NCBI GenBank assembly: GCA_905221605.1
Contig: CAJNDS010002658.1
Location: 248,001-312,000 of the forward strand
Direction: 5' to 3'
Length of the DNA stretch: 64,000 nt
Source of the DNA: Symbiodinium natans
Lineage: Eukaryota; Sar; Dinophyceae; Suessiales; Symbiodiniaceae
The translations under genes and the position numbers were made by a program. Of this stretch, positions 1 to 10,000 are shown in pieces (the first letter of the stretch is position 1; every line of letters begins with the position of its first letter). The notes under the pieces were generated by a model that saw only the letters and a list, made by a program, of their open reading frames with translations, made no database searches and was not told the DNA's origin.

Positions 1-1890
1 TGAAGGGCACCCAACAAGACCACAGAATGTAAAGAATCCCCATGAATCCCCCACATCCATGCTGATTACGCAGCTTGAAGGAGGTCCGGCCTTTGTCGTC
101 ATCGAAACCCGCGTCCAAGATGGTGGTACCATAGCTGCAACAGCAATAGCCTAGTGTACCGCCGCGCTGCCTTTGCTTGAGAAATGTGGGCCGGCGTACT
201 GTGGACATGTAGAAACAGCCACCAACAAGGAGTCTGAGCCGAAGCGCTGTGAGAACGCCACTTGCTTGCAGAAAGTTGGAAGGGCAGCCTCCGATGTGGC
301 GGATCGTAAGCCGAGGTGTGTCCAACTTGCCACAGCGGCCCTTTTTGTAGCAACTGTGGACAGCTGGTTTGGCGGCCCGGGTATGCACCAAACCAGGCTG
401 GCTTCTAACTGTCTTCTTATTCGTCTCCGACAATTCTTGCAGCTCTTTGCTTTGCAGGCGCCGTGCGTTTCACCAGCAGCCATGCAGTACCAGTGGCTCG
501 ACTTAAGTGAGTCATGATGTGCATAAGAAAGTTGCAGGGCCCCAGGAACAGAACGCGGAGATGCGCACAGATGCACAGATGCAGCTGCAGTACTACCGAG
601 GTTCGTGGTCATGCAGCCCATGGAGGCCAGAACGTCACGAGAGACAGCAGTATTTGAAGACCGGGTGCAGATTCACACATTCCATGTCGGGATCTTCTGC
701 AGGCTGGCAACATGAACTGTATGATGCCGAACATGCAGTCGATGCAGCCGATGCAGTCCATGCAGTCCATGCAGCCCATGCAGTCAGCGATGGTGCCAAT
801 GTGCATGCCTGGCATGCAAATGGCAACCGTCCTGCATCAAGTTCAGTCTCAGGTCCCTCATAAGTTTGAGTGTTTTGTTTCGACACATCGAACATGCAAA
901 CCTCACCTTAGGCAGTTGCGATGCCGTTTCCCAGATGCACTCGGAGATTGTGCGCTCAGCAGCCACATTGAGATTGGCTGCTAGTGACCCCGGGTGACCC
1001 AAGATCTGAGGCAGCAAGATCTTGCAATGGGCGGCTGATCGGCGGCGCGTCTTTTATCGTTGGACGCGTGTAGCGATGACTGGCCAAGGCACAAGTAGAA
1101 ATTTGTCAGACATACAAGCGAAAAACCCACGTGCATACAGGTAAAGACCGGGAAAGACCGCAAGCAAGCAAAATTGTTTGGCCACTCCTGTAAGCTAGGC
1201 TTTGGGCTGGGGCTGGCAGGTGTGGATACCGCATACACATCATGCAAAGACATGCGCCGCGCACGCCATCGCAGCACGTGCATGGCGAAGGGGACATGTG
1301 CATGTACGTGCAATTGCAGAAGCGTCCTCTGTTGCCTTAGCTGCCCTGAATGCCTCAACCGAGGCTTTGCTGCCAAAGCCTCGCGCTGTTGGCCGTCTGC
1401 GGCCTTAGCGGACGGCAGATGCAAAGGAGCCTGATGGCTCATGCTTAAGAAAGCAGTCGGCCGTCCGCCAGCCGTCTAATGGTTTGATTTGCTTCTTGGA
1501 GCTTCTGTGAATGTTTATGTTGATGGCGATGTGATGCGGAAACCACCGCGAGAGAATGTGTGAGCGAGTGTAGCAACGTAGCGGGCTTGACGGAGCCCAT
1601 GACAGTTTTCGAGGCAAGGCCGCAACAGTCGATTTTCAACCTGCTCACATCGGGATGCAATCCTGATGGGGTGAACTTTTTCCTTTCAAGTTTTCGGACG
1701 ACGAAAGCACGGCAAATGTGCCAACTTCTTAAGGCCACTAGCAGTTTGTCCCACTATGTGTTGTGTCCCACTATGTGTTGACTCGTCCAGCCAATTCGAA
1801 ACTCGCGCTGCGCATTAGTTTGGCCGAAGCAAGTTGTATATGCATCAGCTCCTATTGCTGTGTACTGCCCGGCGAAACACCTCCGTCAAA
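1..1890. other. No supportable gene
   Basis: Several short open frames occur on both strands, but none has recognisable motifs or a consistent domain. The only clear structure is a short Met/Gln-encoding tandem repeat near 732-786 and a direct duplication of a 14-16 base phrase around 1749-1784. Dispersed small exons of an unrecognised gene cannot be excluded. Confidence 0.5.
732..786 (+). repeat. 9-bp ATGCAGYCC-type minisatellite
   Basis: About six imperfect copies of a 9-base unit (ATGCAGTCC/ATGCAGCCG) lie in tandem. One frame reads Met-Gln-Ser/Pro repeats inside a 90-residue open frame, so this could be a coding low-complexity exon, but nothing else supports a protein. Confidence 0.7.
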
Positions 1891-1891
1891 G

Positions 1892-1936
1892 GACCCTAGT
1901 TAAACCCGAAACCCTAAACCCTAAACCCTTAACCCT
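1892..1936. repeat. Short degenerate CCCTAAA telomeric tract
   Basis: About five heptamers, mixing CCCTAAA with CCCGAAA and CCCTTAA variants, lie far from any recognised exon. Confidence 0.85.
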
Positions 1937-2087
1937 CTTCGGGCTGATTCTGGCCACTGTCGTCTGATGTGCAGCGCCCTTTTCGGTGGCGACCATCCGC
2001 CACCATTTCTCCTGGTTCCATCTGTTCCTGTCAAGCACCTGTTTCACTCCTGCCAGCTGGCTTTAGATATTCTGACATCCTGTAGAC

Positions 2088-2161
2088 ATACATAGCTTTG
2101 GAAAGAACCTGATGTGTGGAGTGTAGAAATACATAGCTAGGAAAGAACATGATGTGTGGAG
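2088..2161. repeat. Tandem duplication, unit about 33-41 bp
   Basis: Two adjacent copies start with ATACATAGCT and end with GATGTGTGGAG. They differ by a few substitutions and an 8-base spacer. Confidence 0.8.
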
Positions 2162-4185
2162 ATGCCTTCCAGCTGGCAAAGGATCTGCCTGCAGAGAATG
2201 TGCTACGACTGGCTATGACGTAATTTGCGTGAGAAGAATTCTGACAGCAACTGCAAGAAGAGGTTGCCGTCCGGTGCACTCTGCAGAGGAGCCTCGAACA
2301 GAGGCTGCATGATCGTAACAATACCTGCTGCGAAGAAGCACTGCACCAGCAGTGGTGACTCGCCCAGAAGCAGCAAGCCTCTCAAGCGGGTGTCGAAGGG
2401 CAGGCCCCGAAGAGGAAGTGTAGGCTCTAACTGCCACGCTGCAACATGTGCATCTTGCACATGGCACGGGCAGATCGCTATGTGCAGTGGTAGATTGGTG
2501 ATGGCTTCCAGAACTGACTCATAGGCCCCAGTTTAGTGCAAGAATTGTTGGCCCAGCATTGAAACAACAGTGTGTGGAGCCGTCAGGGCTGGGGGCTGCT
2601 CTCCCAAACCAGTGTCTCATACCTCTATGCACAATGGTGCAACAAAAGCTCTGTGGTTCGCCCTTCTGTCAAGCGGAAGTCACCTGATCAGATTTTAGGG
2701 TCTCTTTCATTTGGAGCCCGACTGCCCCCGATTTCGAGGCTAGTTGCGGCTTATGGAGATGGGCGAGTGGTGCCTGAACCTCAGCTGAACCCCTCGAGGC
2801 TGAGGCGTTTTGTCACCTGGCAAAAGAGGCTCTGGGACACCCAGCAAGCTGGCCTCCAGCCGAAGGAGGTCTCCAGCCTGGGCGCAAGTTTTTGCAAGCT
2901 TAGTGCGCTCCTGGGGCCAAGACACTCGCAGTCAGGTTCCTCTGTCTGCCAGCTGTCTGCCAGGTGTGTGAGGAGCCTGCTGGAGCTAAGTTTGCCGAGG
3001 CCTTAGCTTGCACTTGCTGCCTGCTCGTCCTCTTGGCACCACGCCGCCTCGTTGTCCTTTTCTCACAGAAGCTAACAACTTGCCAAGGTTCATGGAGCTC
3101 ATTCGGGCCAGAAGGTGCGTGGCCGGAAGCTTAGCATCAGACGCCCTCGTTTCGATTACATGATGGGGGTTCTGAGCTTAAGTCTTTGATCCTCCTCATC
3201 ACTTCAGAGGTGTGGCTTGGAGCAGAGACTGTCCCTGGCTGCTTGCCTCCGCTGCAAACGAGGCAGCAAAAGTGCATTGCTTGTATGTGCAAGCCATGAG
3301 AACAACGTTGCTGTGCAAAGGGGTCATTCCGCAACGGCAAAAGACAAACCACTGTCAGCGTATGACGGGAAATGAAGACAAGGGTACCGCAATGCACCGC
3401 CGAAGTTGGATTGGACTCTGCGGCGCCGTCACGGCTGCCATGCCTGTAGGATCTTCACTTCTGGCGACCATCGTCCGTTCTCTTCCCTGGCATGCTCTCA
3501 GAGGCCAGGGTACGGAGCTGCTGAAAGTGCTGACTTTGTTTTATGTTGCGGCAGCAGCTTCTGAGTTGTTTCTGCAGAATCTTGGAGGGAACCAAGAGTC
3601 GTATTCAGTACGGGACAAGACTGTGGATTTAGGATACCACCTTCAAGGTAGTGCGCTTTCCAGCTGAGTGTTGTTTCTTTTTCTTGTGCCTTCGCGCGCT
3701 CGAAAGGTGAGGTGACAATGTCGAGATCCTCCCCGGTGAATTCGCTGGTCTCACATGGTGCGGATGTCTACACTTCTTGTGGTCGAATCTTGCAATCAAG
3801 TCCAGGCGACCTCGACACCGCGCCCAGTCTTGTTGTGTCAGGTCCTTTCATGAGATGAGTAGAGGCCGTCTTTGTGAGCAAAGATGGCCAATTTGGCCAA
3901 TCCATTGACTCTCCGGGCTATGTTTCAGGATGTGCTTAGATGAAAAAGCCGAATCCTCGCACCGGCCCGCACGTGCAGTGATAAAGCAGCATCAGCCAAG
4001 CACCAGCCAGGGCTGACTGCTTGGAGCCGGGTTTGCACCTGCAGCTTGGGTTAGCGAAGGTCAAGAGATGTCAAAAGGGTAGAGCCATATCTGGCAATGT
4101 GCTACTCGTATTAGCTTGTTGCATCCGTGCTGACAAAACCGTTTTTTGGGGGCACACCGTGAGATTCCCTCGGTGGCCCGCGGCC
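2162..4185. other. No supportable gene
   Basis: An open frame of about 150 codons at 3212-3667 and one of 144 codons at 2572-3006 are the longest on the + strand. Neither shows a motif I recognise, and both start at non-ATG codons. Spacer DNA or exons of an unidentified gene are both possible. Confidence 0.4.
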
Positions 4186-5004
4186 ATGCCGGCCGTGAAG
4201 CTGGAACGTGTTGGGCGAGTTGCAAGAATACTCTTGAACATGCCGGAGAAGATGAATGCCATGACGTCACAAGTAGTGGACGATTTTGGCAGGGTTCTCG
4301 ACAGGATCCACGCTGATGCGTCGGAGTATGGTGCTGTGGTGATTACAGGTGCCGGCAACTCATTCTCAGCTGGTGGCGACCTTGCCTGGCTGAAGCTACG
4401 GAGCAAAGACACACCCTCCAGGAATTCCCAGATAATGCATGACTTCTACCACCGGTTCCTTGCGATACGCTCTCTGCCATTGCCGGTCGTGGCTGCAATC
4501 AATGGGCCGGCTGTGGGAGCTGGCATGTGCCTGGCCATGGCGTGTGACATCCGAGTGGCCTCCCAAACTGCCAAGATGGGCTTTCCGTTCGTCTCCCTGG
4601 GACTCCACCCGGGCATGGGCGCTTCCCACATGATTGCCAGTGTCGCTGGATTTGAGACCGCCTACCGGCTTCTTCTCACGGGAGACTTGGTGACGGGACA
4701 GGAGGCCAAGGAGACTGGGATGCCAAACGCGTGTGCAAAATGTGTGCAGCATATGCAAGACAAGTATCAAGTTCTGGACACTGTGAGCCCTCTTCGTGTG
4801 TTGCCTTTGAAGGAGATGCGCCTGGTCTCGCAGTTGGCGCCCGATGGCCCCTCGGCCCAGGCGGAGGCGATGGCGCTGGCCGAGCGCATCGCCCGCCAAG
4901 CGCCCGTGGCCGTCCGCTCCCTCGTGCGCTCCCTGCGCCGCAAGCAGGAGGAGGGCCTGGAGGCGGCGCTCTGGCGTGAGGCCGACGCCTGGGCCCCCGG
5001 CTGA
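4186..5004 (+). CDS. Enoyl-CoA hydratase/isomerase (crotonase) family protein
   Basis: Crotonase-fold enzyme, probably acting on acyl-CoA thioesters in fatty-acid or amino-acid breakdown; the exact substrate is not readable. The ATG at 4186 begins MPAVKLERVGRVARI, a normal N-terminal strand; the 55 residues open upstream of it look non-coding. Family signatures in order are GNSFSAGGDLAWL (oxyanion hole), AAINGPAVGAGMCLAMACDI, and GLHPGMGASH where the family has its catalytic segment. The C-terminal helices read AERIARQAPVAVRSL and LEAALWREADAW. Between EAKETGM (to about 4722) and RLVSQLAPDGPS (from about 4819) are 32 residues with no counterpart in the family. The bases GATGC occur at both ends of this 96-nt stretch, so it is probably a retained in-frame intron and the mature protein would be about 240 residues. 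Whether it acts as hydratase or isomerase cannot be decided. Confidence 0.88.
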   Translation: MPAVKLERVGRVARILLNMPEKMNAMTSQVVDDFGRVLDRIHADASEYGAVVITGAGNSFSAGGDLAWLKLRSKDTPSRNSQIMHDFYHRFLAIRSLPLPVVAAINGPAVGAGMCLAMACDIRVASQTAKMGFPFVSLGLHPGMGASHMIASVAGFETAYRLLLTGDLVTGQEAKETGMPNACAKCVQHMQDKYQVLDTVSPLRVLPLKEMRLVSQLAPDGPSAQAEAMALAERIARQAPVAVRSLVRSLRRKQEEGLEAALWREADAWAPG

Positions 5005-6444
5005 TTTTTGGGCTCATCCCGGTGCCTTGAATCGCGCTTTGCTGCTTCGAACTGAGGCTCAGGCCCACTGCTACGCAACCCACGATCTGCAAGAGGGTCT
5101 CAAGGCGGGTGAGGGCAGCCCTTGTTGTCATAATGTACAGTAGCTGCCTCTGAAGAGAGGCGTCGCGCGAGCGGCGGGCTCCGCGCTGCATCCTTACCTG
5201 AAATCAATATGCAAAATGGAGGGCTTTTGGAGAGTGGGTTGGAGCGTCTGGTGATGCAATGGCGTGCGAGCCCCGAGGCTTTGAACTCAACGAAAGCTAT
5301 GCAGACACTGATCCGCCGCCAAAGCCAAAGAGCAATTTGTGAGACGAGCGCTCGTCCTTTCAAGTGCTGTAGTAGTGTTGGCTCTCGCAAGCCTGTGCCT
5401 GCCATTTCCCGGCGAGTTGGGATGGCACGAGGGCAAAAAGAGGTCGCACAGTGGGCAAAGGTCCCAAGGACAATGCAAGCCGAATCTCCAAGACTCTCGA
5501 GTACCTGATGCACAGGAGATGCGCTGAGCCGAATACTCGCCGAAGAAGCAGCGAAACAGGCGACATCACCTTCTGACGCGTGCATATACGTGCGCGCAGC
5601 ATGGCCAGTCTAGCTCAACTCGACTCAGCAGAAGTTGTTGCCAGGCGGCCAAAGATGATGCCGCAGCCAGGAAGCGTGAGCGAAGGCAGGTCCTTTGGCA
5701 TCGTGAGGGATCCTTGAAACGCAAAAGCAAGTCTCGGCGTTTTTCTCCGCCACAGGCCCCCAGCTTTGTTGAATGGTTATGCTCTGGACAGCTGCCGGGA
5801 CTGCAGAGGGATCGATTGGGCTGCTTCTGTTGGCAGGAAGCGGAATCGTCAAAAGGCCATGGGCTGGTGACAGGGAGCGTGCACACGTTCACCAAGCGCT
5901 GGCCCTGAAGCAGGCGACGGACGCTGAGAGCCATGCAGAAGGTGATGTCGATGCCAGATCGGCGAGAATCAGCAAACCTAAGTGGCGTGCACTGTAGAGC
6001 ACGATGTCCTGCCAGATTTGTACAAGTTCCATAGCGTTCGTCAGCAAGCCGATCTGCAAACGCCATTTTGGTTGACATTTCTGCTCAAACCATCCTGGTC
6101 TCGGTGACGTTCTTCTCCGAGCAGCACCGCGCCAAGCTAGAGCATGGTAAGGGGGGAATGGTTGGTCCGAAACGTTAGAAGACTCGCCCGAGGCTTCGAC
6201 GAAGAGCGCTGGCGGCAGTCGCAGGGCGTGCCCGATACTCGGCACGGCTTTGGCGCTTGGACTGCTTCAAGGGGCTGCTCTTTTGATCTTGGCATGTTTG
6301 GCAAACCTTGGAATGGTTTTGCAGCAGACTCTGTCGCGCGAGGCTGCGATGCCGCCCAAGGCCTCCGGCTCAGCTGGACATGGCTTGGCCAGCCTGGCTT
6401 GGCCAGCCTGGCTTGGCTCTGCAGCTCCAAGTCGCGCTGTTGCG
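5005..6444. other. Spacer without a supportable gene
   Basis: Several open frames of 60-170 codons are present on both strands with no recognisable domain or conserved motif. The right end leads directly into the first methionyl-tRNA synthetase exon. A 15-bp duplication (CTTGGCCAGCCTGG) lies near 6383-6416. Confidence 0.5.
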
Positions 6445-7026
6445 ATGTCTCAGGCGCCCGCTATCGGGAGCCTGCGCACCGAGAGAGGGCTTGCGGAGCT
6501 CAACGAGCTACTTTCCTCTAGGCGCAACGTCACGCAAAGCAACCTTTCTGATGCTGCGGCTTTTCTTTCCCTCCGCTGCTCCGAAGTCTGTGGTTTGAGT
6601 CCGCACGTTGCGCCAGGTCCTATGTCGGTGGCACCTACAATGCCACAGCTGAGGAGCGTGGCAGCTTCTTTCAAGGAAAGTAGCGTGCCAGCTACGACAT
6701 TTTGCCCACTCTGCATATCATTGCAGGACATGACGCTTTTTGCCCAAGTTCACTCTCGGCCAGACCCACAGCAGGCCTGATCTGCCCAGTGCGCGGAAAC
6801 CGGCTTCTTGCACCAAGCTCTTGTTGCAGTACCCACACCTGCTGAGATGGCTCGGGGCCTCAAGAGCCGATTTGTGTATCTCCGTTCATGCTTGGGATGT
6901 GTGCAGCTGAGGTACAACCACATCAGCGGTCTGCGAGCCCGCTATGCTCCGTACCACCTCTGGCCAGGGCAAGCTCCCCCGGCCTCGCAGGCCTCGCAGG
7001 CCTCGAAGGCCTCGAAGCCCTCGCAG
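6445..7026 (+). other. EF1B/GST-C-like N-terminal domain of the synthetase
   Basis: From the ATG at 6445 the exon reads [19 protein letters not shown] and ends at 6521. Splicing out 6522-6616 (GC donor, AG acceptor) joins LLSSR to SYVGGT, as in EF1B-beta N-terminal domains. A short exon ending at 6849 spliced to 6912 gives YPHLLRWYNHISGL, matching the RWYNHI signature of the same fold. It then runs into [10 protein letters not shown] and an Ala/Ser/Lys-rich linker. A possible further basic linker exon lies near 7490-7560. Because the next recognisable coding sequence is the synthetase catalytic core, I infer an appended domain of methionyl-tRNA synthetase. A separate, truncated EF1B gene is the alternative. 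Confidence 0.6.
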
Positions 7027-10000
7027 GCCTGGGTTCTGCGTGTGAAGCGGTAGGCAACAGCGAGCTAAAAGGAAGCACACAACAAGGCTGGTGAAGGAGC
7101 AGCAGCACAGGAGTCAAAGAAGGCTCGGACTGGCATGTCACTGTGATGACATGAGTGCTACCATATGAGATGAGTCGGTGCTTATCTCCGCACATGCTTG
7201 CCCCAACGTTGGCGACAACTTCCTTTTGCTCCTACGTCGCTGACTGACCAACCTGTACTGACAGAGACCCAGACGGGGGGCAGGGAGGGGCGAGCTAGCC
7301 AGCTTGAGTGAACGCCAGGGGCCACGAGCACCTGGCAAAGAGAAGCAAGTTCTGCCGTTTGACTGCAAGGCGCTCTGGACCTCGCACAGGGTCTCGCGCC
7401 CTTTCTAAAAACAATATAATTCTACAAGAACCCAAGAATTGGTGACAAAACCAAGTGAAAAACCGCGAATACAGAAGAGTGCTTGTGCTTGCTGATCCAA
7501 AGCCACAGCCCGTTGGAGGGAAGTTGGCTGGGGCAGGTCGAGCCGGTCGAGAATCGACGTCAGGTGTGTGGAGATGACTCAGTGAAGCGAGGGACAGGCT
7601 TGGCAATGGCTTGGCATCCCTTCAACAAAGCCAAAGATGCGCTTTGCTGTGCCACAAGTATCCCTAGATGGTCACTTGTTACGAGTGTGGCACGTCATTC
7701 ATTGGGTCTAGGCGGCACCTGCTTTCCTGGTGCTGAAAAGGGGTCCCATGGGCGGTGCTCGCCCCAGCGGTGTCACGAAGGCTGAGTGGGGCTTGCTTTA
7801 ATCTTGAAGATTTGTTAAGGTACTACATTACCACCGCCATCAACTATTGCAACGGCTGGCCTCACATAGGCACGCGTGTCAACATGTGGCACTTGTAGTG
7901 TTAAGTAGCAGACCTGGGAGATGCGACCATGTGACACTTCCTCGCGCCCCGTTCACACTGAGCCCACGGGGTTGGGGCAAAGCATGTCGCCTCTCTTTGA
8001 AGGCCATGCCTATGAGGCGCTCACCTCGGACGTTTTTGCGAGGCCCGAGGGGTGCATCAATCTGGGAGCTCTCCAATGGCTGAATGTCTTCAGGTACCAC
8101 AGACTGCTCGGGCAGGATGTGTTCTTCATGACTGGTGCTGATGAGCATGGGCTCGTTGCTCAGCTTCCCCTCACCTTCTGCTCACCTTCCCCTCACCTTC
8201 CCTCACCCTTCCCTCATGTCCCCTCGCCGTCGCCGGGATAAGAACACATGAGATTCACAGGCAGAAGATTGCACAAGCCGCCGAGAGTGAGGGCCTTCAG
8301 CCCCAAGAGATCTGCGATCGCTACTGTCGCGGCCTCGGTATTACACGTTCCGCATGTGGCAGAGGCCCTCAACCCCCTAAAGACTCCCTCGAAACCGGGG
8401 TCGACTTCCAGGCCTTGGTTTCAGGGCGCTCAACCAACGTTTAAACGCCGTGGGCCGAGAGGCTTTCAGTTCACGCGTGGTGCGCGCGGAGAGGTTTGCT
8501 TCCTCAGCTTCCTCAGCTTCCTCAGCTTCTTCTGAGGTGTCGAATGATTTCTACGTTCGCACGACCGCAGAGCGCCATAAGGTCCCAGCCCAAGAGCTTA
8601 GAGCCCTTTCTTGAAGCCCCGTCGGTCAAAGTGGTATGGAAAAAAGATGCTGACGCGGAAGGGAATGTGTTTTGGGATAGAAGAGCATGATCGTGGGCCT
8701 TTTTGCTTCCGAGTCTTGCTTGGATGCAGCTATGCTGTTCGGTGAGATGTGCCCGCTGCCCGAGGCGGTTGCGAGATCAGTCTGGGATACTTGTAAGAAG
8801 AAGGGGGACATTTACCTCGACCGCTACGAGGGCTGGTGCGCCTGAGTCAGCAAGAAATTGACCGACTCATACGTAGCTCCGACTGACTCAGTCTTCCCGT
8901 GAATATGCGCTGTTTTTCGGGTTGTTTAGAATTGGGGTCCCTCTTCGCAGTAGAGAACTCTCATAACAGGAACCCCTCCCCCTCCCCCTCCAAGGCATTC
9001 TAATCTGAGAGCAACTTCTAAGTCCTGGCACTCAGGCTAACACCATGGTGCCCCTTGAAAGCATCTCCGGACCCCCTTGCAAATCCTGAAACCCCCCCCG
9101 AAACCTTAGGCCCCTCTGAAGCCCCGAAGCGCTTCATCAAAAGCTCCATGAAGGCTCCATAAAGCTCCAGGTACATGGTCCGGGAGGAGCGGTTCATCAC
9201 CGACCAGGAAGCGCAAGAGTTCAACTTCAAGGCCTTGGGGGGGAGGGGGGAGGGTTTTGGGCAGACTTTTATGGGGTTTTGGAGGGGCTTTTTGCTGTGT
9301 ACCCTACGCAGCGGGAGCCTCACCTCTATGAAGTCCCGAGCAGACCCAGCCCTCTGTGACCAGAGGACCCGACCTCTGGAGCTCCACTGAAGAAGATGCT
9401 GCGCGCCCAGCAATGGGAGTTCACTTGGATGCGGGAGCTTGTGGAAGCTGTGGATACCAAGCTCTGTCGGTGCGGGTGGGTCGCACTTGGTTTTGCCTTT
9501 CCACCGCTTGGGCGAAACCCCTTCAATGTTGAGCCTCTGAGCATATGACTTCCCCCCCCAGCCTCTGTGACCCTCGCAGAGCGGATGCGCAAGGTCTGAG
9601 CCAAGCTTCTTCTTCCGCTTGTCCAAGTACCAGAAGGCGGTCATCAGCCTGATCGAGGTGCCGGGGGAAGCGCCTTGAGAGCCGCAGCCGCCCTCCACAA
9701 GCAATGCTTGTGTCCCCAAATGTCGAGGAGAAGCCGGAGTTCATTCAGCCGGCCCAGCTTGGCCCTTAGTTGGGTAGTTGGGGGTCAGTCATGGTCTAGA
9801 GTCATCGTTGAATCGGCCTTGAGATGTTATTGTCACCACAAGTTGCCACGTCCTTTGGGCGAGGTACAGAGGTGAGATCCTTGAGCGGCTGAAATCGATC
9901 GAGGTGGTGTTGCTGTTATTTGCTGCTTTGTGCAACCCCATGACCTTGTGGCCTTAAATGGTCGCCTCGCAACCGCAGCTGCTTGAACAGCATGCCCGAA

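Noticed and set aside
4061-5191. Minus-strand open frames of 110-170 codons opposite the crotonase
   Set aside because: Shadows of a GC-rich coding strand with no recognisable protein motifs.
6055-6095. Spliced-leader-like phrase GCCATTTTGG near 6062
   Set aside because: Only the ten central bases match; the rest of the 22-base dinoflagellate leader is absent. No intact leader was seen elsewhere.
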